Shown in pieces: positions 35,318 to 46,623 of a stretch of DNA of 64,000 bases. How positions within the stretch are numbered: the stretch's first letter is position 1; each line of letters opens with the position of its first letter. A program made the position numbers and the translations under genes. The notes under the pieces are model-generated. The model worked only from the letters and a program-made list of their open reading frames with translations, was not told the origin of the DNA and made no database searches. Source of the stretch: Eucalyptus grandis (taxonomy: Eukaryota; Streptophyta; Magnoliopsida; Myrtales; Myrtaceae); contig NC_052612.1 of NCBI RefSeq assembly GCF_016545825.1, forward strand, positions 4,588,001-4,652,000, written 5' to 3'.

Positions 35318-35334
35318 TGGCGATTCCGCTGGGG
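35318..35334 (+). other. primer-binding site of the Ogre-like element
   Basis: TGGCGATTCCGCTGGGG three bases after the LTR end. Similar TGGCGAC-type sites in Tat/Ogre elements are usually assigned to tRNA-Arg; the tRNA was not checked. Confidence 0.65.
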
Positions 35335-35851
35335 AATTTGAAGACTTAGGCCATTTTTGTCTTGTTTAAATTCTTTACCGACTTAGGTTTTTTTCTTTAT
35401 GCAGGTCAAAAGCTTAGAAATTTATTTTAATTTTGCTTAAAATAGATTATCTTGTGATTATAAACTGTTGTGCATGCTTTATTGTTTTAAACACTACACA
35501 TGGCACACACAACCCGGCCGCCGGACCTGGGCCGCTATAGGATTTCTAGGATGGTGTTAAGAAAAATACGACCTCGAACATGAGACTGCAATGTAGAGGT
35601 TGCCTTTCTTTTCGCCGAATTTCTTAGCCGAGGTTAGGAATGTATGCTGCTAACGCGAGACTGCGACGGACGGATATCCTTTTAATCTCAACAAACCTTC
35701 TCAGTTAGAAATCGAGCCGCACGTCCCATGCACATGTCTTTGTGCTTGCCATTTTTCTTTAAAAGTAAAGTAATTTCTTTACTTTTACTCAGTCTTTTTA
35801 TTTGGCCCATGTCAATTTAGGATAAGCTTTTCAAGTCCCAGTCTATATGCG

Positions 35852-36888
35852 ATGGGGAAAGACGATATTCAGTTCATTCCTACTCCCAAGGCGGAGCTCT
35901 TCGATGGTGGGGTCAATTAGATCAGTTTGCCCAATAACGTGTGAAGGCCAAAGTCGGTCACCTCCTATCGTTGATTCAAATCACCGTTCGCCCTGAAGTC
36001 ATACAAGCCATGCCACATTTATGGTGCCCGAAGACGGTTACTTTTATGTTTGGTAGGTTTGAGCTAACCCCAACCCTAGAAGAATACAGCATCATCACTA
36101 GAATGCCTCTTGAGAAAAAGCTCGTCAAACCATCAACAGGCATCATCCCGCTGCGTGGGTTAGCGCGGCTTTTAAGAACTGAAGTCCATACTATGATACA
36201 AATTCTTGAAGATAACCATAATACCTGCCCACTAGAATTTATGAATGCATGTTTCCAAAATCAGCCTATGACCCAAAAAAGTGAGATTTTCCACCTGGCA
36301 TTTTTCGAGCTCATCATCTTCCCCCATCAAAGAAATGACATAAGTCCTAAGATGGCATGGATAGTTGATCAAATCTTGAGAGGGGGAAATTATGTCAACA
36401 TGATTTTAACTGAAACATTATTGTCCTTTAATCGTTTTAAAGACAACACGAAAAAAATCATGCAAGCCTCTCCTGAAATTTTACAAGTTTGGTTCTTTTC
36501 TCACCTAAGCGAATTTCGAGACTTCATGCGATCGTCTGAAACTAATGCTTTCGAAAACCCATTACAAAAATTTATGGTTTTAGGATCATACATTCCCAAT
36601 CAAAGTTGTTTAAATTGGGTAAACTTCCTAAGAGACCCAGCTCCTGAGGCATTCCAATGGTGTGCTGGTTGGTTCCATAAAAAGAGAGCTCACTTCGCTT
36701 ACAAGCACTATCTCCCAATTCCGTTGCTCGGCCTCACCGGCGCCGTTCTCTATCACCCTTATCGGGTGGCACGGCAATATGGAGCCCTTCAAGAGATCCC
36801 ATCACCTTTCAAGAGGATGATCTCTTCAGTTCTTTTCAACACAAGCCGTGACTACGCATTCGAAATTTCTACCGCTCAGGAAACCTAG
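35852..36888 (+). pseudogene. ORF1-like protein with plant DUF7745-type domain
   Basis: ATG at 35852 (MGKDDIQFIPTPKAEL), a frameshift before 35885, then RWWGQLDQFAQ, a TAA at 35935 and an open frame to 36888. Residues from 35941 include VGHLLSLIQITVRPEVIQAM, FGRFELTPTLEEYSI, RMPLEKKL, the block typical of DUF7745/plant mobile-domain proteins that occur in front of gag in some large Ty3 elements. Function is unknown in this setting. The rest (LPIPLLGLTGAVLYHP, QYGALQEIP) continues the domain. Two lesions block translation from the ATG. Confidence 0.7.
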
Positions 36889-37389
36889 GACAAGTGCCAT
36901 TGCAAAAGGATCGTGGTACCTGAAGGGCTTGAGGGAGAAGAAAAAGCCCATCACACCTCCATGTCTTACATCCACAACTATCGTATCTCGACAAAATGGA
37001 AGCCATCAGTCCCTCACTCAATCAGCAAGAGCAACCAGCACGAGCAAGCAGAGCTCATGGAGAGGGATTTGGGAATGGACTGGATACACACCTCAGAGCT
37101 GGTCCAAGAAAGCAAGCATTTGCGCAAGCGCAAGACTCCTCGTTGCATATAAATTGACAATCATGTGCCCCTTAGTGTTAATAGTGTGAAAGTTTTGTCC
37201 CATTGTTTATGGACTTTTGTTTAATATCTAGTATTTCATTCTGTCATTTCAATTTCAAGTTTTAGATGTTAGGAGTTGGCAGTCTACAAATCCTCTTTTG
37301 ATAAATAAAAAAGCAGTTAGACCATTGCCATGGGTCAATCTTTGTTTACTTTCGTGCTCATTCATTGTTTTCGCAACGAGCAAGTAATT

Positions 37390-38771
37390 ATGAATCGCCG
37401 GCCACCAATAGCTCGTGAATGGCCTCATGCACTAGGGCCCGATCAGAATGATGTACAAAATCGTCTCAATAACATTGAAGATGGTGTAGGACATACATCC
37501 ATTGTCCTTCAACAACTCTCAAGACAAATGAAATCCACTCAAAATAAGCCCAACTCTATAGTTACCTCAAACACCGTCATGACACCTGCAAATTTGCCAG
37601 AAAATAGCCAGTACCATAGACAGTTTGAAATGATCGTGAAAAAGTTAAGCCAGCTGCAAGAGCAGAATCCCATGGACCTGTCCAATTATGCCAACATTGA
37701 GATTCTTGAAGAGCTCAAAACACCTGAATACGAAAGATATGATGATACCTCCCGCCTAGAGACCTACTTGCAGGCCTACCTGGTCCGAAGGATGATTCAA
37801 TCGTACCAATCGAGCTTAACCGACCCTGCCTTGCGATGGTACATTGTCAGGAAGATTAGTCCATTTAAAACCTGGAGGGAACTAATTCATTTTTTTCACC
37901 AAGAATATGATATTGACATCAACTCTGACATAGCCTTGCCCTATGAAGAACTGATGATCGCGGAGCATGAGGAACCGTTAGTTGCTGAGATAGGAAAGAA
38001 ACGTGTCAATGAGCCTTGCATAATGAGTGGGCAGTTGAGTAGCATCCTACTACTGAAAAGTTTCCCACTAGGAAAGGCAAGGAGCCTTTGTACGAGATCA
38101 AAGACGCAGAGCTTGTTCAAGACCAGGGCAAGATTGGACAACTCTCCAAGCTTACTCCAAGAGCTAGGGTCCAAAGAATACCAACTCCTATCAACCTAGA
38201 AAGTGAATCAGACAGTGAAACTCTAATGTCTCTCACTTCCCTTGACAGAATCGAGCTGGCAAAACGAAGGGCCTTACTTAAAAGGTCTGGACTAGAAGCC
38301 AAGAAAAGAAAGCCTAAGCAGATCAATGTAGCATCCGCTGACGAGCCATCACCCCAAAGTTTCGAGCATTCCCAAGAATATAGCTTCGAAGGCTACCATC
38401 CCCTAGAATACAATCCCAAGGACTTCCAGCGTTATTTCGACAATGAAAATGACGATTCATTATATAATTGTTTCCTATTCTCATCCGGGGATGAAGGCCC
38501 GTCAGAAGAGGAAGCATACGTATTTATCCGCTATGATCCTAACGAAGTACTAAGCTCATCCTCTGACCATGAGGATAGCTTCAATACTTCATCCTCATTC
38601 GGAAATTTTAACCCAAAAGAAAGCAATGGGGTAATTTCGGTAGAGTCCAACTTCCCTGAAACAGAAAAATTCACCACTACAACAAATATGCAGTGGGAAA
38701 ACCAGTGGCCTAACCAAGATACATCAAGCCCGTCTTGCGCTCATAGGATTATGACCCCTAGAGAGATATAA
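37390..38771 (+). pseudogene. gag-like ORF, first copy, with acidic tail
   Basis: Start MNRRPPIAREWPHALGPDQ (37390), a coiled-coil-like stretch (NRLNNIEDGVGHTSIVLQQL), then a capsid-like core (KTPEYERYDDTSRLETYL, SLTDPALRWY, TWRELIHFFHQEYDI). A frameshift near 38045-38065 leads into a frame open to 38771 rich in Ser, Asp and Glu (ESESDSETLMSL, SSSSDHEDSFNTSSS) with basic KKRKPKQ. No zinc knuckle seen. Confidence 0.65.
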
Positions 38772-39266
38772 ATACCTAATCTCCGTAAGTATAATGGTAC
38801 AACTTGTCCCGTGGCTCATTTGCAATATATCCATGCTGAAATTAGTCGGTACTATAGCCCGATGTCATTCGCAACTCAGGCCTTTCAAGAAAGTCTTACG
38901 GGGTCTGCATTATAATGGTTCATCACAGCAGATATCTACCTCATGAGAGATTGGAATGAGCCATCTTCTACATTCCTGCTTCAGTATCAAAGCCAGATTG
39001 GGACTGAAGTGCCTTGTCAAAACTTGGTTCACTTCAGAAGAAGACCAATGAAGGATTTTCGAGCGTATGCAAGGAGGTGGGAGGCTTTTATGATGCAAAC
39101 GTACCCTCAACTGGCTAAAGAAGAAATGATAAAGCTGTTCATAGGGGCTTTACCTCGCAAGCATCGTTATTGGTTGCATGGGTTACACTTTTGTAACTTC
39201 AATGAAGTGATCATGTCATGCGAATACTTCAAGTCTACTGGAGGCGAGGAACTCAGAGTCGCTTGA
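38772..39266 (+). pseudogene. gag-like core, second copy
   Basis: IPNLRKYNGTTCPVAHLQYI, FQESLTGSAL, TAA in place of a codon near 38913, then FLLQYQSQIG, MKDFRAYARRWEAFM, EEMIKLFIGALP, all typical Ty3 capsid motifs in order. Ends TGA at 39264-39266. It lies directly after another gag-like core. Confidence 0.7.
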
Positions 39267-42200
39267 TTTCGGAACCTACACTATCAAAGCACTACTTTAC
39301 ACAGGAGTTTTCATGGGCTTTACTTGTTTTTATAATTTCATGTTTCTTATCTTGTCTAGTGTGCTACTATTGTATTTTCTATTCCAAGTACTCTATTGTA
39401 CAGTTCTAATAAAATATTTTGAGAGCATGAGGCGGTATCCCAAACCAACCCGATGATGCTATCCAACCATGAAAAAATTATCATCTAAGAAGAATACTGA
39501 GGGCTAGGCTTCCTCATGCTTTTTCTCCCCCAAAGACGTATTTTGAAAATAAAAAATATTTCATCACACAAAAGCTTTTATCAAAACAAGATGATAAATT
39601 TAAGCACGTTTGTCTTTCTAACCCTCTCACTTTATGTTTCAGAACATCATCCCCTTTGATTTAGTGTGACAAAATGTATTTGAAACTAGCACATCGTGTG
39701 AACAAACCAAATTCAAAAGCACCCTTCCAAGAAAGCGGGGGCAAACAGAAAGGATCATCACGTTTCAAAATGGTAAGTCCTATTCCCTGAACATAATGTC
39801 GAAAATGACATCCTCTCTCTTCCATCTACAAGAGACGAAGGATGGGACGTAATAGGCACAGGCTTATTATCAAACTTGAAGCATGCATAGCATGATAGCT
39901 CAAGGCAGGATGTCGCGAGTTCATTGATGGGACTTCTAGCTTCAACGAGCCAAGAAGCACAAAGAAGAAATTTCTTCTCTTCCTTTAAAGTGATTACTGT
40001 CAACATGGAGAAAATCTAGACAGTCAAAGCGATCTATAGCCCCACACCCTGGACAATGACTTTGGAATCTAGAAACTTCACTCTAGACGCATATTCTTCC
40101 AAGGAGTAATTGCCATCAGAAAGCTTGAGATTTTTTATCTTAGATTCCATAGAAGCTTGAGGTACATGACTTTTTCCCAATGATGCTATAGTTAAAGACA
40201 GAAGGAGAAATTCTATAGAAGGAAGGCGTTGAAGATGAATCAACGACCAACAATCATGCATACATGGTCACAAAGGAGGAAGGCCAATTGAAGGAAATAT
40301 TGAACTATGCCAAGACGAAGAGGCTGTCATCAATATGTAGAAATCCTTAGGAATCAACAAATACAAACTCTAGGGAAGGGTAATTTGGTATCGTTTCCAA
40401 TACTCCCACTATATGAACCCGCTTTTGACGTATTTCCCCTATTTGACAGGGAGCATCACAACTCAAGAACCAAACTCAATGGTTAGGTTTGGCAAATCAA
40501 TATTGGCCAAGCTAGTACGTGGAAATGACCCATATCAAATTCATCTGGCTTCGTGTAAAAATACATGTCATCCAAGAGCCAATTCAGAGAATAATTGACC
40601 TAACGAAGCAAGGGACATAGGATTTCATGTCCCCCTCCCACTTCAGGTTCACCCAATCATCTGCAAACTAGTGAAGGGTAAAGTTGTATCGCTTTCGACT
40701 CTTGAAAGAGTTCATGACTAACACATTCCCTCTTATTTGTTGTAGGATCACCTGACTGTCAAAAGCAAGAATAACGAATCAATGAGAAGCATGTCTTGTT
40801 TGTTGTAGGATTACCTGACTGTCAAAAACAAAGATAACAAATCAATGAGAGGCATGACAAACTCTCCCAAGCAAAATGGCGTCTCAAGTATTGCCAAAGC
40901 AAATAACGAGAGATCCTTCAGCCTCAATTCACCTTTAATTTTGGCCCCGTTGATTGATCCATTTTCATCTTCTCTTCGCAGGGCAAAAACAGAGATGCCC
41001 GATCGATCCCCAACCCCGGCTGATCCTTTATGTGTCATATCCCTAATCAATAGCGATAACTATCGACACCCATTTGCGAATAATCCTTTTGATGTTCAAA
41101 ATTTAACATATTTGGAAATACCATTATGTTAACTCCTAAAGTTGTCAATAGGGTCTTTTTTGAGTCAAAACCATTCACTTGTTTTGAAGAGTTCAAACTC
41201 CATCATATTCAAAATGTTGCATGTCATTTCCAGATGAATTCTGCATGATGATTTTGTCTGTCTAAGTCACTGATTCCACTGAGGATTATTAGAATAGACA
41301 GCTAAGTGAAGAATACAAGATTGATTGAGCATGCTGGATGAGGCGCGTCAGAATGATGACAGGCAAGCTATATCCTACACACAGTCCCCCCATCTATACA
41401 CTTGTGAGATGAGTGCAGAAGATTCAATGGCTGCAGGGTAAATAGTTCTCTCGCGAATGGTACGATGACCAAAGCAGTGAGAGGCATTCCATCACTCATT
41501 TTGAGCCCCATACACTGAAAAATTTCTGCCATACTCCCGTCAAAGAACCACCCCACACTAGGGCAAGTCGAAAGCAAGTCAGCATCACAAGGTGAGAAAA
41601 GGGATAGAAATTTTCTTGCTTGCACTTGCATCAATCTTTGAGTGTTTTTATTGCATATGAACACTCGCGTTAATTTAAGTGCCCTAGAGTCGTGAAGAGC
41701 AATTCTTTCTTTACACACTTGTATCCATTGTACGACATGATTGAGTCTGTAAATTCACCCTCACATGGAGGCAAAGTAGAAGTTGCTGCCACTCAAGCAG
41801 TATAATCAGAAGCTCCAGCAAAAGATGAATACCCCATAGTCTAACAAAGGCATTTGCTTGAACTTGTCAAGATCAATTCCTCAAGCAACAAGAACAAAAA
41901 ACTGGGGCATAAAAAAGCAGTGTACCTGGTAAAAGCAAGGTCAATGCCCATAAATGAAGAACTGGAATAAAAAATAGAGGCATGAAAATCAGTGTGCCTG
42001 GTAAAAGCAATGCCAATGCCCCCTAGTAAAAAATACAGCCAAGAAAAAGTTGTTGTCGTGGTCCATAAAACCTCCATCTGACAAGAAAGACTAATGACAA
42101 ATGCCAAGACAGTCACCAACTCTCACCCTCTTACATGTGAGCCAAGTCTACGTTACATTCCCATTGTAAAAGTCTCTTCAGACTAGGGGCACTTTAATTA

Positions 42201-42739
42201 ACGTAGGATTTCATATGTGTATAAGTATCGCTCGAAGAAGTACGAGCAAGATTACTTTATCTCTTTTCGCAGGGCTCTTGACTTGTAAACCCGGAGATGA
42301 TCATGCAACATTTTCGTCCATTGGCTTCGACCTTGATGGTCCCCTCTGATGAGCCGCTGACCAAGAATTCACCATAGTTTCAACAAAGACCTCTCACATT
42401 GGTAAAGTCGTACCGTTTGCGAGAATACTCGAACCCCTACTGACACGATGACAGTGAGATAGTGTGGTCCTTATAAATCCTGCATTAATGGTCAGGATAG
42501 ACTTTTCCATGAGAGTGAGCGAAAAGTCCCTTCAGACTGAAAGTCCCTCATCTGGCATGCTCAAGACATCTACATTCTAAATGAAGATTGTCTTTCAAAA
42601 TCTCCCCCAGTGGAAATCAAAGGATGCAAAACTAACAAAATTATCATGCATGAATCCTATTTAAACTCGTGAATTTACAGCATATACAATCATGTGTGCA
42701 TATTGTGCAAATAACAGACATACTCTTAAAGATTAGAGA
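39267..42739. other. internal region of the Ogre-like element without recognisable coding sequence
   Basis: 3.4 kb of AT-balanced DNA with short ORFs on both strands, none with pol motifs. Short direct repeats occur (for example TTGTTGTAGGATCACCTGACTGTCAAAA-like units near 40740 and 40800). Confidence 0.55.
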
Positions 42740-43300
42740 TATTGCCAGGTAAGCATATCTCTATCCCCATTTGTCTTAAGGTACCTATCACTGTCCAGGT
42801 ACTCTCTTATTGACACTCAACCTATTTGAGTCGTCCTTTGAGTTTGAATACCTACTGTTGTCTAGGTATCCCCATTGTCTTTGAGTACCGACCACCGTTC
42901 GGATACTCCATTTTCCTGACACTCAACCTGTTCGAGTTGTCCCCAGAGTATTGATACTTGTGATTAACCAAGTATCTCTTGGAATACCTACTGCTGTCTA
43001 GGTATCTCCATATCGTCAAGTACCCACCGTTGTCCAGGTACTTCCTTTTCATGACACTCAACCTACCCGAGTTGTCCCCAAATAATATAGCAGTTGTTCA
43101 AGCATTCCATTGCTTTGCTTGGCACCGCCGTCCAGGTATGCATTCTAGCACTTGGATCAGCCTGAGTGGTCCCAGATCATATCATTAAATACTTGTGTTC
43201 ATCCAAGTGTTCCAGTACTTTGTACACCTGTGGCTATCCAGGTGTTCCACCCCTTTAAGTGCCTGCGGCAATCCAAGTAAGTCTCATACCACATTCAAGT
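42740..43300. repeat. degenerate tandem repeats, first block
   Basis: Alternating words such as GTACCTACTGTTGTCTAGGT and TGACACTCAACCT recur at irregular spacing; the phrase TCCAGGTACT repeats. Confidence 0.65.
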
Positions 43301-43315
43301 TTATAATACCAGGAG

Positions 43316-44220
43316 GTGAGAGACCTTCATGAATATCCAAGGTATGTCCTCGATATTCCCAATTACCAGGAGGTGAGAGACCTTCACGAATATTCCAGGT
43401 ACGTCTTCGATATTCCCCCTTACCATGATGTGAAAGACCTTCATGAATATGCGAGGCACGTCCTCAATATTCTCAATTACCAGGAGGTGAGAGATCTTCA
43501 TGAATATCTCAGGTACGCCCTTGATATTCCCATTACCAGGAGGTGAGAGACCTTCACGAATATGCGGGGCATGCCCTCGATATTCCCATTACCAGGGGGT
43601 GAGAGACCTTCACGAATATCTCAAATACGCCCTCGATATTCCCATTACCAGGAGGTGAGAGACCTTCACGAATATGCGAGGCACGCCCTCGATATTCCCA
43701 TTACTAGGAGGTGAGAGATCTTCATGAATATTTCAAGTACGCCCTCGATATTCCCATTACCAAGAGGTGAGAAACTTTCACGAATATGCGGGGCACGCCC
43801 TCGATATTCCCATTACTAGGAGGTGAGAGACCTTCACGAATATCTCAGGTACGCCCTCGATATTCCCAATTACCAGAAGGTGAGAGACCTTCACGAATAT
43901 CTCAGGTACGCCCTCGATATTCCCAATTACCAGGAGGTGAGAGACCTTCACGAATATCTCAAGTACGCCCTCGATATTCCCATTTACCAAGAGGTGAGAG
44001 ACTTTCATGAATATGCGAGGCACGTCCTCTATATTTCCAATTACCAGGAGGCGAGAGACCTCCATGAATATCCAAGGTACGTCCTTGATATTCCAACTAC
44101 CAGGAAGTGAGAGACCTTCACGAATATCCCAAGTACGCCCTCGATATTTCCAATTGCCAGGAGGTGGGACACCTTCACAAATATCCAAGGTATGTTCTCA
44201 ATGTTTCCAATTATCAAGTA
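43316..44220. repeat. 56/57-bp minisatellite, about 16 copies
   Basis: Each unit contains GGAGGTGAGAGACCTTCACG and CCCTCGATATTCCCA. Units of 57 bp keep frame and encode EVRDLHEYLRYALDIPNYQ; units of 56 bp (one A fewer in CCCA(A)TTACCAG) break it. Units are contiguous with no spacers. Open frames exist on both strands. Confidence 0.92.
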
Positions 44221-44599
44221 CCCCTTCGATACTTGTGAATGTCCAAATATCCCCCAAGAGTTCATACTTGTGATTATCCAAGTACCCCTTCAATGCCTAT
44301 GGTAAGCTAAATACCCATTTTGATGCCTGCAAAGGCCCAAATATCCTTCAGGTTAGTACTTGTGAATATCCAGGTACTCTTTGATATGCTTGTAAATGTC
44401 CAAGTATCTTCCAGAATCGATACCCTGAGAAAGGTCGGCGTATCCTTCGGGAAAATTCGGGTACCAGCTGTTGTTTTTGACAGAGGTCAGACACCCCCAT
44501 AAAATAGATGCCCTGAGAAAGGTCGACACATCTCCCGAGAAAATTCGGGTACCAACTGGTGTCCTCGATACAAATCAGACACCCACAAATGAGACGCCC

Positions 44600-45780
44600 T
44601 GAGAAAGGTTGGTGCATCTCCCGTCAAGGTGACCGAAGAAAGGTTCAGGTCCCAGACAAATCATTGATTGTTTTAACAGGCGACCGAAAAATGGTTCGGG
44701 TCCGAGACAAACCACTGATTGCTCCAATAGGTGACTGAAGAATAGTTCGGCTCTTGGAGGAGCAAGTTCCCGTCAAGGCGACCGAAGAAAGGTTCAGGTC
44801 CTAGACAAACCACTAATTGTTTTAACAGGCGACTGAAGAATGGTTAGGTGTATCAAAAAACATTCTTTTCGCTTGGCAAAGTCAAGATCATTTTGCAATC
44901 CACCTTATCAGATTTTCACTTTTAAAAAACCTTCACTGCATCAACCATTTTTTGGGGAACGCACGCGCCCGCCATAATGCCTCCTTGGTTCTGGACGAAG
45001 CCATCCTTATGTGCTTTTTTTTTTCTTATACTAGCGGCGACAGATTCATTAGTAAACAGGAGCTGCTATCATTCACCCGCCTAATAGAAGAAATGGAGAA
45101 TGCCTTGATGAGATAAAAAAAAATATGGAAAGATTGTGTCCTGAAGAAGCAATTTCCCGTCACGGCGACCGAAGAATGGTTCGGGTCCGAGACAAACCAC
45201 TAATTGCTCCAACAGGCGACCGAAGAATGGTTCGGGTCCTGGAGGAGCAATTTCCCGTCAAGGCGACCGAAGAAAGGTTCGGGTCTTAGACAAATCATTG
45301 ATTGTTTTAATAGGCGACCGAAGAATGGTTCGGGTCCTGGAGAAGCAATGGTTCGGGTCCTGGAGAAGCAATTTCCCGTCACGGCGACCGAAGAATGGTT
45401 CGGGTCCGAGACAAACCACTAATATCTCCAACAAGCCACCGAAGAATGGTTCAGGTCCTGGAGAAGCAATCTCCCGTCAAGGCGATCGAAGAAAGGTTCG
45501 AGTCCTAGACAAACCATTTATTGTTTTAACAAGTGACCGAAAAATGGTTCGGGTCCCTGGAGAAGCAATTTCCCGTCATGGCGATCGAAGAATGGTTTGG
45601 TCCGAGACAAACCACCGATTGCTCAAACAGCGGCGAAGAATGGTTCGGGTCCCTGAAGGAGCAATTTCCCATCAAGGCGACCGAAGAAAGGTTCGGGTCC
45701 TAGACAAATCATTGATTGTTTTAACAAGCGACCGAAGAATGGTTCAAGCCTTGGAAAAGCAACCTCCTCATATCACTAGG
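44600..45780. repeat. tandem repeats around GACCGAAGAATGGTTCGGGT
   Basis: About 18 copies of GGCGACCGAAGAAWGGTTCGG in two groups (44610-44850, 45150-45780), every 30-55 bp, linked by AGACAAATCATTGATTG and GGAGAAGCAATTTCCCGTCA. Higher-order units of about 100 bp. Confidence 0.85.
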
Positions 45781-46012
45781 TAAGATGACACCTTGATACT
45801 TGCAAAACTCGGGGTTCACACCCTATCTCACTCACTCCCGGTAAGTAACTACAGGTATCTTCTTATCTGTCTTAGTATATGTAAAGCTATATTGCTCTTT
45901 TTTTTTCATAGAATAATAGGTTTCAAATAAAATAAAATATAATATGCTACGCATGCACGGGTAAAATTTAGGCATTAGTTTGTCTTTGAATGCAACCTCT
46001 ACGAATTCACCT

Positions 46013-46026
46013 TCAAAGAGGGGTAG
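46013..46026 (+). other. polypurine tract of the Ogre-like element
   Basis: CAAAGAGGGGTAG directly before the 3' LTR start at 46028. Confidence 0.7.
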
Positions 46027-46623
46027 CTGTTGACGCCTAAATTATTTATTTTAATTAGGTTATTTTATTTTATTTTATTTAAAAAAGGATTTTATTTTAT
46101 TTTATTTTGTCTGTTTCAGAAAAAACGAAAAAACAAAAAAAAGCGGAAAAGTCCTCGCATGGGCCCGTAAAGCCCATTTCCACCTTGGCCCGGCCCCGCC
46201 AGGTCGTCTCCTTCCTTGTGCCTCTGCAACGCACGCGCAGGGGGCGCAACGGAGGGGAAGGGAGTGGACGGACAGCGATGGCGCACGTGAAGCAGGGGGG
46301 TGGTTGGTGTCGGATGGGACGCCGGTTCGGCCAGCGAGGGCTGTGGCAGCCATCGGTCGAGCTTCGTCGACCGGCTACCCCTCAACCTATAAAATAGGCC
46401 TCCATTTCCATCGTCGAAAAACACGAACAGAGAGATCATGGAGAGAGAGAGAGAGAGAGGCTAGCCGAAGCTCAGGGTCCCCTGAGAGACTTCGGGGAGC
46501 TCGAGTGCAGGGTTGGCCGTGGTGTGGTGAGCTCGGAGGGTCCTCGAGAGACTTCGGGGAGCTCGAAGGGCGAGCCCGAGGGAGAGAGAGGGTAACCCGG
46601 CGCCGAATCTGGCTAGATCTGAC

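Noticed and set aside
43316..44220. Possible CRISPR array
   Set aside because: Units are contiguous without unique spacers and the DNA is plant nuclear; it is a minisatellite in a retrotransposon.
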